A DNA stretch of 44,052 nucleotides from Cellulomonas triticagri (GTDB lineage: Bacteria; Actinomycetota; Actinomycetes; Actinomycetales; Cellulomonadaceae), in assembly GCF_003696205.1 (NCBI RefSeq), contig NZ_RFFI01000020.1, positions 1-44,052 on the forward strand, given 5' to 3'. The translations under genes and the position numbers were made by a program. This document shows positions 30,478 to 38,156 of this stretch, piece after piece. Every line of letters begins with the position of its first letter. Position 1 is the first letter of the stretch. The notes under the pieces were generated by a model that worked only from the letters and a program-made list of their open reading frames with translations, made no database searches and was not told the origin of the DNA.

Positions 30478-33174
30478 GTGACTGACGCGACGCGAACCCC
30501 GGCGCCCCGCCTCCTCCTGGTCGACGGGCACTCCATGGCCTACCGCGCCTTCTTCGCCCTCCCGGTGGACAAGTTCGCGACCTCCACCGGCCAGCCGACC
30601 AACGCGGTGTTCGGCTTCGTGTCGATGCTCGCCAACCTGCTGCGCGACGAGGAGCCGACGCACGTCGCCGTCGCGTTCGACGCGGGGCGCACCACGTTCC
30701 GCACGGAGCGGTACGAGGAGTACAAGGCCAACCGCGCGGCCTCGCCCGAGCCGTTCCGCGGCCAGGTCGACGTCATCAAGCGCGTGCTGGAGACCATGCA
30801 CGTGCCGACCATCGACAAGCCGGGCTTCGAGGCCGACGACATCCTCGCGACCCTCGCCCGGCAGAGCGCGGCGGCGGGCATGGAGGTCCTCATCTGCTCC
30901 GGGGACCGCGACTCCCTGCAGCTCGTCACCGACCAGGTCACCGTGCTGTACCCGGTCAAGGGGGTGTCCGAGCTCGCCCGCATGACGCCCGCGGCCGTCG
31001 AGGCGAAGTACGGGGTGCCGCCGGAGCGCTACCCGGACATCGCGGCGCTGGTCGGGGAGTCCTCCGACAACCTGCCGGGCGTCCCCGGCGTCGGGCCCAA
31101 GACCGCCGCCAAGTGGATCGCCACGTACGACGGCCTCGGCGGTGTCGTCGCGTCGGTGGCCTCGATCACCGGCAAGGCGGGGGAGTCGCTGCGCGCGCAC
31201 CTCGACCAGGTGCTGCTCAACCGCGAGCTCAACCGGCTGCTGGACGACCTCGACCTGCCCGTCGGCCCCGACGACCTCGCCGCCCGGCCGTGGGACCGCG
31301 AGGCGCTGCACACGATCCTCGACGAGCTCGAGTTCCGCACCCTGCGCGACCGGTTGTTCGCGATGCTGCCGGACGACGGCGAGGACGTCCCCGTCGCCGA
31401 CTCCGCCGCGCAGGGGCCTGCGCTCGCGACGCCCGTCCCCGGGGGGCTCGCGGCCTGGCTCGACGAGCACGCCACCGGGCGCACCGGCGTGGACGTGACC
31501 GGTCCGGTCCGGCCGGGCGTCGCCGAGGCCACCGCCATCGCGCTCGCCGCCGGCGACCTCGCCGTCGCGTACGACCTGCAGGACATCGACCCGCGCGACG
31601 AGCAGGCCCTCGCGGCGTGGCTCGCCGACCCGGAGCGCCCCAAGGTGCTGCACGCCGCGAAGGAGGCGTGGCACGCCCTCGCCGGTCGCGGGCTGACGCT
31701 GGCGGGCGTGGTGTTCGACACCGAGCTCGGCGCCTACCTGTGCTGGCCGGACCAGCGCGGCTACGACCTGCCGGACCTCGCCATCCGCGTCCTGCGCCGC
31801 GAGCTCGGCGTCGTGCAGCGCGACGAGGGTCAGGGCGCGTTCGACCTCGGCCTCGACGGCTCCGACGAGCACTCCCGGGCGGCCGAGCGCGCCGGGGCGC
31901 TCCTCGACCTCGCGGACGCCCTCGCGGTGCGCCTCGCCGACTCCGGCGGCGCGCACCTGCTCACCGACGTCGAGCTGCCCCTGGAGGCCGTGCTCGCCCG
32001 CATGGAGCACGTCGGCATCGCCACCGACCGCGACCGGCTCGCCGAGCTGCACGCCGAGCTCGACTCCGCGGTGCAGCGGGCCGCCGCCGACGCGTACGCC
32101 GTGCTCGGCCACGAGGTGAACCTCGGCTCCCCGAAGCAGCTCCAGGAGGTGCTGTTCGAAGAGCTCGGGATGCGCAAGACCAAGAAGATCAAGACCGGGT
32201 ACACCACGGATGCCGCCTCCCTGGCCGACCTGTTCGCCGAGACCGAGCACCCGTTCCTCGAGCACCTGCTCGCGCACCGCGACCGCATCAAGCTCCGGCA
32301 GATCGTGGAGACCCTGCAGCGCTCCGTCCAGGACGACGGCCGCACCCGCACGACCTTCCAGCAGACCATCGCCGCGACCGGGCGGCTGTCCTCCACCGAC
32401 CCGAACCTGCAGAACATCCCCATCCGCACCGAGACGGGCCGCCGGATCCGCGGGGCGTTCGTCGTCGGCGAGGGCTTCGAGACGCTGCTGACCGCCGACT
32501 ACTCCCAGATCGAGATGCGCATCATGGCGCACCTGTCCGGCGACGAGGGCCTCATCGCCGCGTTCCGCTCGGGGGAGGACCTGCACTCCTACGTCGGGTC
32601 CCGGGTGTTCGGCGTCGCGACCGACGAGGTCACCAGCGCGCAGCGGTCCAAGATCAAGGCCATGAGCTACGGGCTCGCGTACGGGCTGTCCGCCTACGGC
32701 CTGTCCCAGCAGCTCAAGGTGTCCGTCGCCGAGGCGGACGCGCTGATGCGCGACTACTTCCAGCGGTTCGGCGGCGTGCACGACTACCTCGAGACCGTCG
32801 CCGACGAGGCACGCGCCACCGGGTACACCGCGACGATCCTCGGTCGCCGCCGCTACCTGCCCGACCTCACCAGCGACAACCGGATCCGCCGCGAGGCCGC
32901 TGAGCGCATGGCCCTCAACGCCCCCATCCAGGGCAGCGCCGCCGACATCATCAAGCTCGCGATGCTCGGCGTGCAGCGCGAGCTCGACGCCCAGGGGCTC
33001 GGCAGCCGGCTGCTGCTCCAGGTGCACGACGAGCTCGTGCTCGAGGTCGCGCCGGGGGAGCGGGACCAGGTCGAGGCGCTGGTGCGCGAGCAGATGGGCG
33101 CGGCGTACGAGCTGTCCGTCCCCCTGGACGTGTCCGTGGGCGTCGGCGAGAGCTGGCACGACGCAGGCCACTGA
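30478..33174 (+). CDS. polA: DNA polymerase I
   Basis: The 898-residue protein has the 5' nuclease domain (LLLVDGHSMAYRAFFALP, VAVAFDAGRTTFRTERYEEY, and the H3TH-like SDNLPGVPGVGPKTAAKW). A 3'-5' exonuclease-like domain in the middle lacks the DxE start motif and is therefore inactive, as usual in actinobacteria. The polymerase domain has motif A LTADYSQIEMRIMAHLSGD, the O-helix RSKIKAMSYGLAYGLSAYG and motif C LLQVHDELVLEV. It fills gaps during repair and Okazaki fragment maturation. The GTG at 30478 starts a short leader before the first strand; a leaderless promoter overlaps the 19-base gap to the divergent thioesterase gene. Confidence 0.97.
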   Translation: MTDATRTPAPRLLLVDGHSMAYRAFFALPVDKFATSTGQPTNAVFGFVSMLANLLRDEEPTHVAVAFDAGRTTFRTERYEEYKANRAASPEPFRGQVDVIKRVLETMHVPTIDKPGFEADDILATLARQSAAAGMEVLICSGDRDSLQLVTDQVTVLYPVKGVSELARMTPAAVEAKYGVPPERYPDIAALVGESSDNLPGVPGVGPKTAAKWIATYDGLGGVVASVASITGKAGESLRAHLDQVLLNRELNRLLDDLDLPVGPDDLAARPWDREALHTILDELEFRTLRDRLFAMLPDDGEDVPVADSAAQGPALATPVPGGLAAWLDEHATGRTGVDVTGPVRPGVAEATAIALAAGDLAVAYDLQDIDPRDEQALAAWLADPERPKVLHAAKEAWHALAGRGLTLAGVVFDTELGAYLCWPDQRGYDLPDLAIRVLRRELGVVQRDEGQGAFDLGLDGSDEHSRAAERAGALLDLADALAVRLADSGGAHLLTDVELPLEAVLARMEHVGIATDRDRLAELHAELDSAVQRAAADAYAVLGHEVNLGSPKQLQEVLFEELGMRKTKKIKTGYTTDAASLADLFAETEHPFLEHLLAHRDRIKLRQIVETLQRSVQDDGRTRTTFQQTIAATGRLSSTDPNLQNIPIRTETGRRIRGAFVVGEGFETLLTADYSQIEMRIMAHLSGDEGLIAAFRSGEDLHSYVGSRVFGVATDEVTSAQRSKIKAMSYGLAYGLSAYGLSQQLKVSVAEADALMRDYFQRFGGVHDYLETVADEARATGYTATILGRRRYLPDLTSDNRIRREAAERMALNAPIQGSAADIIKLAMLGVQRELDAQGLGSRLLLQVHDELVLEVAPGERDQVEALVREQMGAAYELSVPLDVSVGVGESWHDAGH

Positions 33175-33198
33175 CGCGGAGACCGCCATGACGCACCG

Positions 33199-33236
33199 TT
33201 GCAGTTGCCAGAACGTGAAGGTAGATTCACGTTCTG
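33199..33236 (+). promoter_or_regulatory. Promoter and operator of the MNT–HEPN pair
   Basis: TTGCAG (33199–33204), a 17-base spacer and TAGATT (33222–33227) make a good promoter, the best match to the consensus in the window. A perfect 10-base inverted repeat, CAGAACGTGA at 33209–33218 and TCACGTTCTG at 33227–33236, brackets the −10 box and ends on the first base of the GTG start. A dimeric regulator bound here would block polymerase. The transcript is probably leaderless. Confidence 0.75.
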
Positions 33237-33832
33237 TGAAGACGCTGCCCGCCGTGCTCTCGCCGTTCATCCGGTCGGACGCGCTCGGTGCCGTCCTCGC
33301 GGAGACCATGCTCCACCCCGACCGCGAGCTGACCGTCACCGATCTGGCCCGCCGTGCGGACATCTCCGTGCCTCTGGCGCACAAGGAGGTCGGGCGGCTG
33401 GTCGAGGCGGGGGTGCTCGCCGACCGCCGGGAGGGCAACCACCGGTACGTCCGGGTCGACCGGTCGCATCCTCTGCTCGCGCCGATGACGGAGATCGTCG
33501 CGGCCACCTACGGGCCCGTCCCCGTCCTGCGTGATCTGCTCGCCGACGTCCCGGGCGTGTCGACGGCGCTGCTGTACGGGTCGTGGGCCGCGCGCCGAGC
33601 GGGTGTCGGCGGGCCGCCGCCGCAGGACGTGGACGTGCTCGTGGTGGGGACCGCGTCCCGGAGCGATCTCGCCGACCTCGCGGCGGCCGCCCGTGAGCGG
33701 ATCGGCGTCGTGGTCAACGTGCACCGGGTCGCGACCGAGGACTGGGGCCGTCCGGACGGCAACCCGTTCCTCGAGACGGTGCGCTCTCGGCCCTCGGTGG
33801 TCCTGGTCGAGCGTGGTGACGGTGCCGCCTGA
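33236..33832 (+). CDS. Winged-helix / MNT nucleotidyltransferase fusion, probable antitoxin
   Basis: The 198-residue protein joins an ArsR/MarR-like winged helix (residues of about 8–75: LHPDRELTVTDLARRADI, then HKEVGRLVEAGVLADRREG) to a minimal nucleotidyltransferase. The catalytic pattern is G115-S116 in LLYGSWAARRAG and Asp131/Asp133 in PQDVDVLVVG. The third carboxylate is replaced by Asn161 in VVVNVHRV, as is common in such proteins. In MNT–HEPN type VII systems the transferase adds AMP to the HEPN toxin to silence it. Here the helix domain probably also binds the inverted repeat upstream. GTG 33236 is the start because it follows the −10 box at 8 bases. It overlaps the HEPN gene. Confidence 0.8.
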   Translation: MKTLPAVLSPFIRSDALGAVLAETMLHPDRELTVTDLARRADISVPLAHKEVGRLVEAGVLADRREGNHRYVRVDRSHPLLAPMTEIVAATYGPVPVLRDLLADVPGVSTALLYGSWAARRAGVGGPPPQDVDVLVVGTASRSDLADLAAAARERIGVVVNVHRVATEDWGRPDGNPFLETVRSRPSVVLVERGDGAA

Positions 33833-34265
33833 CGCCGTCGAGTTCCTCCTGAGCCGTGGCCGGCTCGAGCGGGTCGAGCCCAGTGTGACGAGCGCGGGGT
33901 TCCTGGTCGCGGAGGCGAGGAGGCACGTCGTCTCGGCCGGCACGCTCGCCGAGACGGATCCGTCGATGGCGTTCGTCGCCGCGTACGACGGTGCGCGCAA
34001 GGCGATGACGGCCGTCCTCGCCGCGCAGGGGCTGCGAGCCGCGGCCGGCGAGGGCGGGCACACGGTGCTGCTGGACGCCCTGCGATCGCAGTTCCCGGAC
34101 GACCGTGAGGTGCTCCAGCAGTTCGACTGGATGCGAGCGACGCGCAACGCGACGGCCTACCCCGACTCCGACCATCCGACGGCGACGCGCGCTGATGTCG
34201 TCGAGGCCGTCCCGGCTGCGACGGCGATCATCGACCTCGCGGTGCGCTTCCTCGACCTGCCCTGA
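33816..34265 (+). CDS. HEPN-domain protein, probable toxin partner of the MNT protein
   Basis: The 149-residue helical protein has the HEPN core: MAFVAAYDGARKAMTAVLAAQGLR (split here as AAYDGARKAMTAVLAAQGLR), GGHTVLLDALRSQFPD and the motif region WMRATRNATAYPDSD. HEPN toxins are RNases with R-x4-6-H; here Arg110-Asn111 is followed by Tyr115 where His is expected, so nuclease activity is uncertain. The Tyr may be an AMP acceptor. Start candidates are GTG 33813, 33816 and 33822; 33816 is used. It overlaps the MNT gene by 17 bases, so translation is coupled. The pairing and overlap support a toxin–antitoxin module, which is inferred and not tested. Confidence 0.75.
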   Translation: MTVPPDAVEFLLSRGRLERVEPSVTSAGFLVAEARRHVVSAGTLAETDPSMAFVAAYDGARKAMTAVLAAQGLRAAAGEGGHTVLLDALRSQFPDDREVLQQFDWMRATRNATAYPDSDHPTATRADVVEAVPAATAIIDLAVRFLDLP

Positions 34266-34272
34266 GACGGGC

Positions 34273-35121
34273 TCAGGCCGGGCGGTGGGTCACGAAGATC
34301 GCCGTGCCCGGGATGTGCCGCCCGCGCAGCGGGCTCCAGCCGCCCCACGTCCGGTCGTGCCCCTCGGGCCAGGCGGGCTCGACGACCGCGTCGATGACGA
34401 GCCCCGCCGCGACGAGGTCGGCGACGTGGTCGCCGAGCGTCCGGTGGTACTCCGCGTACAGCACGGTGCCCTGCTCGTCGGCCTCGACGTAGGGGCGCCG
34501 GTCGAAGTAGGAGCGGTCGGCGGTGAGGCCCCGCTCCCCGGGGTCGTCCGGGAACGCCCACCGGACCGGGTGCGTGACCGAGCAGACCCACAGTCCGCCG
34601 GGGCGCACGACCCGCGCGGCCTCGGCGTGGACCCGCCGGGCGTCGGGGACGAAGGGGATGGCGCCGTACGCGGTGAACACGACGTCGAACGACGCGTCGG
34701 GGAAGGGCAGCGCCCTGGCGTCGGCCTGCACCAGCGGGACGGCGGGCGCGCGTCCGGCGAGGGGACCGCCGTCGGGGCGTGCGGCGTCGAGGGTCGCGGC
34801 GGCGGCGAGCATCCCGCCGGAGACGTCGGTGGCGACGACGTGGGCGCCCTGGCCGAGCAGCCAGCGGGCGCACTGCGCGGCGCCCGCGCCGACCTCCAGC
34901 ACGCGACGGCCCGCGACGTCGCCGAGCAGCCGCGCGTCGGACTCGCGCAGGCCCTCGGGGCACCACAGGAAGTCGGCGTCGCCGAGGAACCCCCCGTGCT
35001 CGTCCAGGTACTCGCCGGCGTTCGCGTCCCACCACCGCCGCCCGGCGGTGTCGGTCGCCGCGGCGGGCACGTCGAGGTACCCGGCGCTGGCCAGCCGTCC
35101 GGTGCTGTCGTCGTCTGCCAC
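34273..35121 (-). CDS. Class I SAM-dependent methyltransferase
   Basis: The 282-residue protein begins with a WWDANAGEYLDEHGGFLGD segment and then has motif I VLEVGAGAAQCARWLLGQGA, motif II near VVATDVSGGMLAAA and motif IV FDVVFTAYGAIPFVPDA. This is a methyltransferase-11-type fold. Close relatives are common in actinobacteria near pfkA but their substrate is unknown. GTG 35121 follows TACGGT at a 6-base gap without a ribosome site, so it is probably leaderless. It is convergent with the HEPN gene, the stop codons being only seven bases apart. Confidence 0.87.
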   Translation of the reverse strand: MADDDSTGRLASAGYLDVPAAATDTAGRRWWDANAGEYLDEHGGFLGDADFLWCPEGLRESDARLLGDVAGRRVLEVGAGAAQCARWLLGQGAHVVATDVSGGMLAAAATLDAARPDGGPLAGRAPAVPLVQADARALPFPDASFDVVFTAYGAIPFVPDARRVHAEAARVVRPGGLWVCSVTHPVRWAFPDDPGERGLTADRSYFDRRPYVEADEQGTVLYAEYHRTLGDHVADLVAAGLVIDAVVEPAWPEGHDRTWGGWSPLRGRHIPGTAIFVTHRPA

Positions 35122-35224
35122 CGCACGACCGTAGCGCGACCTCCGGCGGTGGCCGTGGGGTGAACACCCGGCGGCGCGCACCCGTGCGGGACCTCGGGCT
35201 CACCGAGCACCACCCGGGCACGGA

Positions 35225-35275
35225 TAGCCTGGTCGTACCGCGTGCGCGTGCCGTGGTGCCACCGAAGCGAAGGAG
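35225..35275 (+). promoter_or_regulatory. pfkA −10 box and ribosome binding site
   Basis: TAGCCT at 35225–35230 is a likely −10 box, giving a leader of about 46 bases. GAAGGAG at 35269–35275 lies eight bases before the GTG at 35284. Confidence 0.45.
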
Positions 35276-35283
35276 ACCCCAGC

Positions 35284-36309
35284 GTGCGAGTCGGACTGCT
35301 GACCGGCGGAGGCGACGTCCCCGGCCTGAACGCGGCGATCCGGGCCGTCGTCAAGCGCGGCGAGGGGGAGTACGGGCACTCGATCATCGGCTTCCGCAAC
35401 GGGTGGCGGGGTGTCGTCGACGGCGACATCGTCCCGCTGAGCCGGGAGCACATCCGCAACGTCCTGCCGGTCGGCGGCACGCTGCTGGGGACGGCGCGGT
35501 TCCACCCGCACTCCTCGGACGGCGGCCTGGACGCGGTGCTGTCGACGCTGGAGGCGGAGCGCATCGAGGCGCTGATCTGCATCGGCGGCGACGGGACGCT
35601 GCACGCGGCGTCGAAGGTCGCCGAGGCGGGCGTGAAGATCGTCGCGATCCCGAAGACGATCGACAACGACGTGTGGGGCACGGACCGGGCGATCGGCTTC
35701 GACACCGCGGTGGAGATCGCGACCGAGGCGATCGACCGCGTGCACACCACGGCGGAGTCGCACAACCGCGTCATGATCGTCGAGGTCATGGGCCGCAGCG
35801 CGGGCTGGATCGCGGTGACCGCGGGCATCGCCGGTGGCGCGGAGCTCGTGCTGGCGCCCGAGGAGCCGTTCGACATCGACAAGGTCATCAAGTTCCTCAA
35901 GCACCGGCACCGGGCGCACGCGAACTTCTCGATCGTGGTCGTGGCCGAGGGCGCGGTACCCGCGGAGGGCACGTCGATGTCCTACGAGGCGCCGGTCGGC
36001 CAGTTCGGCGAGATCGTCGCGGGCGCGATCAGCGAGCGGGTCAAGGCGGAGATCGAGCGCCGCACCGGGTTCGACACCCGCGTGACCGTGCTCGGGCACG
36101 TGCAGCGCGGCGGCAGCCCGGTGCCCGCGGACCGCATCCTCGGCAGCCGGTTCGGCGTCGCGGCGATCGACGCGATCAGCCGCGGCGAGACCGACGTGAT
36201 GACGGCGCTGCGCGGCGAGGAGGTCGTGCTCGTCCCGCTCCCGGAGATCGCGGGCAAGGTCAAGCGGGTCCCGGCGGACCTGCTGCAGGTGGCGCGCGCG
36301 CTGGCCTGA
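35284..36309 (+). CDS. pfkA: 6-phosphofructokinase (group III, predicted ATP-dependent)
   Basis: The 341-residue enzyme has the N-terminal loop GLLTGGGDVPGLNAAIRAV, the phosphate-donor site CIGGDGTLHAAS (residues 99–110) and PKTIDNDVWG with the catalytic Asp. The substrate region VMIVEVMGRSAGWIAV and LGHVQRGGSP near the C-terminus follow. It commits fructose 6-phosphate to glycolysis. Gly104 fits ATP use, while Lys124 in PKTIDND is shared with pyrophosphate-dependent and mixed group III enzymes. GTG 35284 has GAAGGAG at an 8-base spacing. A 22-bp hairpin follows the stop. It is divergent from the methyltransferase gene. Confidence 0.95.
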   Translation: MRVGLLTGGGDVPGLNAAIRAVVKRGEGEYGHSIIGFRNGWRGVVDGDIVPLSREHIRNVLPVGGTLLGTARFHPHSSDGGLDAVLSTLEAERIEALICIGGDGTLHAASKVAEAGVKIVAIPKTIDNDVWGTDRAIGFDTAVEIATEAIDRVHTTAESHNRVMIVEVMGRSAGWIAVTAGIAGGAELVLAPEEPFDIDKVIKFLKHRHRAHANFSIVVVAEGAVPAEGTSMSYEAPVGQFGEIVAGAISERVKAEIERRTGFDTRVTVLGHVQRGGSPVPADRILGSRFGVAAIDAISRGETDVMTALRGEEVVLVPLPEIAGKVKRVPADLLQVARALA

Positions 36310-36321
36310 CCAGGGGCGTCG

Positions 36322-36382
36322 GCGGCCGCGCGCGCCGGTCAGGACGGGTCCGGGTGACCCCCTGGCCGGCGCGCGCGGCCGC
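36322..36382 (+). terminator. 22-bp hairpin terminator after pfkA
   Basis: Arms 36322–36343 and 36361–36382 pair at 21 positions plus one G·T wobble around a 17-base loop, followed by TTT. The hairpin separates pfkA from the rpsA promoter, whose −35 box starts at 36384. Confidence 0.8.
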
Positions 36383-36383
36383 T

Positions 36384-36413
36384 TTGACCCGCTGTCGTGG
36401 CGGCCGGTAAGGT
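36384..36413 (+). promoter_or_regulatory. rpsA promoter
   Basis: TTGACC (36384–36389), an 18-base spacer and TAAGGT (36408–36413) match the vegetative sigma factor consensus well. It gives a leader of about 90 bases before the ATG at 36508. Confidence 0.7.
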
Positions 36414-36507
36414 ATTTGCCGGAGCGGCGTGCCCACGCGTACGCGCGAGCGCGCCGGCCCCATCCCTGTCCGTCCAACGTTCTGTCCGCATCGGAGCCCA
36501 TCCCTAC

Positions 36508-38004
36508 ATGAGCATCTCCACCCCCGCCAAGCCCGGCACCCCGCAGGTCGCGGTCAACGACATCGGCACGGCCGAGGACTTCCTCGCCGCCGTCGACGCC
36601 ACGATCAAGTACTTCAACGACGGCGACATCGTCGAGGGCACCATCGTCAAGGTCGACCGCGACGAGGTCCTGCTCGACATCGGTTACAAGACCGAGGGCG
36701 TCATCCCGTCCCGCGAGCTGTCCATCAAGCACGACGTGGACCCGGGCGAGGTCGTCAAGGTCGGTGACGAGGTCGAGGCCCTCGTCCTCCAGAAGGAGGA
36801 CAAGGAGGGTCGTCTGATCCTGTCCAAGAAGCGCGCCCAGTACGAGCGCGCCTGGGGCACGATCGAGAAGATCAAGGAGGAGGACGGCGTCGTCACCGGC
36901 ACCGTCATCGAGGTGGTCAAGGGTGGCCTCATCCTCGACATCGGCCTGCGCGGCTTCCTCCCGGCCTCCCTCGTGGAGATGCGTCGTGTCCGCGACCTCC
37001 AGCCGTACGTCGGCAAGGAGATCGAGGCGAAGATCATCGAGCTCGACAAGAACCGCAACAACGTGGTCCTGTCGCGCCGCGCGTGGCTCGAGCAGACGCA
37101 GTCCGAGGTCCGCTCCACCTTCCTGCAGACCCTGCAGAAGGGCCAGGTGCGCCCCGGTGTCGTGTCCTCGATCGTCAACTTCGGTGCGTTCGTCGACCTG
37201 GGCGGCGTGGACGGCCTCGTGCACGTCTCCGAGCTGTCCTGGAAGCACATCGACCACCCGTCCGAGGTCGTCGAGGTCGGCCAGGAGGTCACGGTCGAGG
37301 TCCTGGACGTCGACTTCGACCGCGAGCGCGTCTCCCTGTCGCTGAAGGCGACGCAGGAGGACCCGTGGCAGGCCTTCGCCCGCACGCACGCCATCGGCCA
37401 GGTCGTGCCCGGCAAGGTCACCAAGCTCGTCCCGTTCGGTGCGTTCGTGCGCGTCGAGGACGGCATCGAGGGCCTCGTGCACATCTCGGAGCTGGCCGTG
37501 CGCCACGTCGAGATCCCGGAGCAGGTCGTGCAGGTCGGCGACGACGTGTTCGTCAAGGTCATCGACATCGACCTGGAGCGCCGCCGCATCTCGCTGTCGC
37601 TGAAGCAGGCGAACGAGGGCTTCGACCCGACCTCCGAGGACTTCGACCCCGCGCTGTACGGCATGGCGGCCGAGTACGACGAGGAGGGGAACTACAAGTA
37701 CCCCGAGGGCTTCGACCCGGCGACCAACGAGTGGCTCGAGGGCTACGAGTCGCAGCGCGAGACCTGGGAGGCGCAGTACGCCAAGGCGCACGAGCGCTGG
37801 GAGGCGCACCGCAAGCAGGTGCTCGACGCGGTCCAGGCCGACGCCGAGGCCGCGGCCGGTGGCGACTCCGCCACCGCGTCGTCCTCCTCGAGCTCGACGT
37901 CCTCGTCGTCCTCCTACTCCTCGGCCCCGGCCCAGGAGGCGACCGGCACGCTCGCGTCGGACGAGGCCCTGGCCGCGCTCCGCGAGAAGCTCACCGGCAA
38001 CTGA
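36508..38004 (+). CDS. rpsA: 30S ribosomal protein S1
   Basis: The 498-residue protein has four S1/OB RNA-binding repeats. The first starts at GDIVEGTIVKVDRDEVLLDIG, the second at DGVVTGTVIEVVKGGLILDIG, the third at GQVRPGVVSSIVNFGAFVDLG and the fourth at GQVVPGKVTKLVPFGAFVRV. S1 binds mRNA near the start codon and helps initiation on leadered messages. The C-terminus has an acidic/aromatic part (DPALYGMAAEYDEEGNYKYP) and a serine tract (ATASSSSSSTSSSSSYSS) made of mixed TCC, TCG and AGC codons. The ribosome site GGAG lies rather far, about 12 bases, upstream. It has its own promoter and two terminator hairpins downstream. Confidence 0.97.
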   Translation: MSISTPAKPGTPQVAVNDIGTAEDFLAAVDATIKYFNDGDIVEGTIVKVDRDEVLLDIGYKTEGVIPSRELSIKHDVDPGEVVKVGDEVEALVLQKEDKEGRLILSKKRAQYERAWGTIEKIKEEDGVVTGTVIEVVKGGLILDIGLRGFLPASLVEMRRVRDLQPYVGKEIEAKIIELDKNRNNVVLSRRAWLEQTQSEVRSTFLQTLQKGQVRPGVVSSIVNFGAFVDLGGVDGLVHVSELSWKHIDHPSEVVEVGQEVTVEVLDVDFDRERVSLSLKATQEDPWQAFARTHAIGQVVPGKVTKLVPFGAFVRVEDGIEGLVHISELAVRHVEIPEQVVQVGDDVFVKVIDIDLERRRISLSLKQANEGFDPTSEDFDPALYGMAAEYDEEGNYKYPEGFDPATNEWLEGYESQRETWEAQYAKAHERWEAHRKQVLDAVQADAEAAAGGDSATASSSSSSTSSSSSYSSAPAQEATGTLASDEALAALREKLTGN

Positions 38005-38011
38005 GCCGACC

Positions 38012-38031
38012 GACCGGGGCGTGCCCCGGTC
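38012..38031 (+). terminator. Short hairpin just after rpsA
   Basis: GACCGGGG and CCCCGGTC pair perfectly around CGTG, seven bases after the stop codon. It forms a tandem pair with the larger hairpin at 38039–38074. Confidence 0.6.
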
Positions 38032-38038
38032 ACCGGTC

Positions 38039-38074
38039 CGACGGGCCGGCCACCTGCGGGTGGCCGGCCCGTCG
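38039..38074 (+). terminator. 16-bp hairpin terminator after rpsA
   Basis: Arms 38039–38054 and 38059–38074 are fully complementary around the loop TGCG. Confidence 0.8.
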
Positions 38075-38156
38075 GCGTTCCCGGGCCCGTCGAGCCTGTG
38101 GGTGGGCCGTGAGAGGATCGACGGCGCCGCCCACCCACCACGCGAAAGGCGCCGCT

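Noticed and set aside
28312..33507. 1731-codon minus-strand open frame across polA, the thioesterase and GNAT genes
   Set aside because: It spans several well-supported genes in the other frames, and its composition is that of a GC-driven shadow frame.
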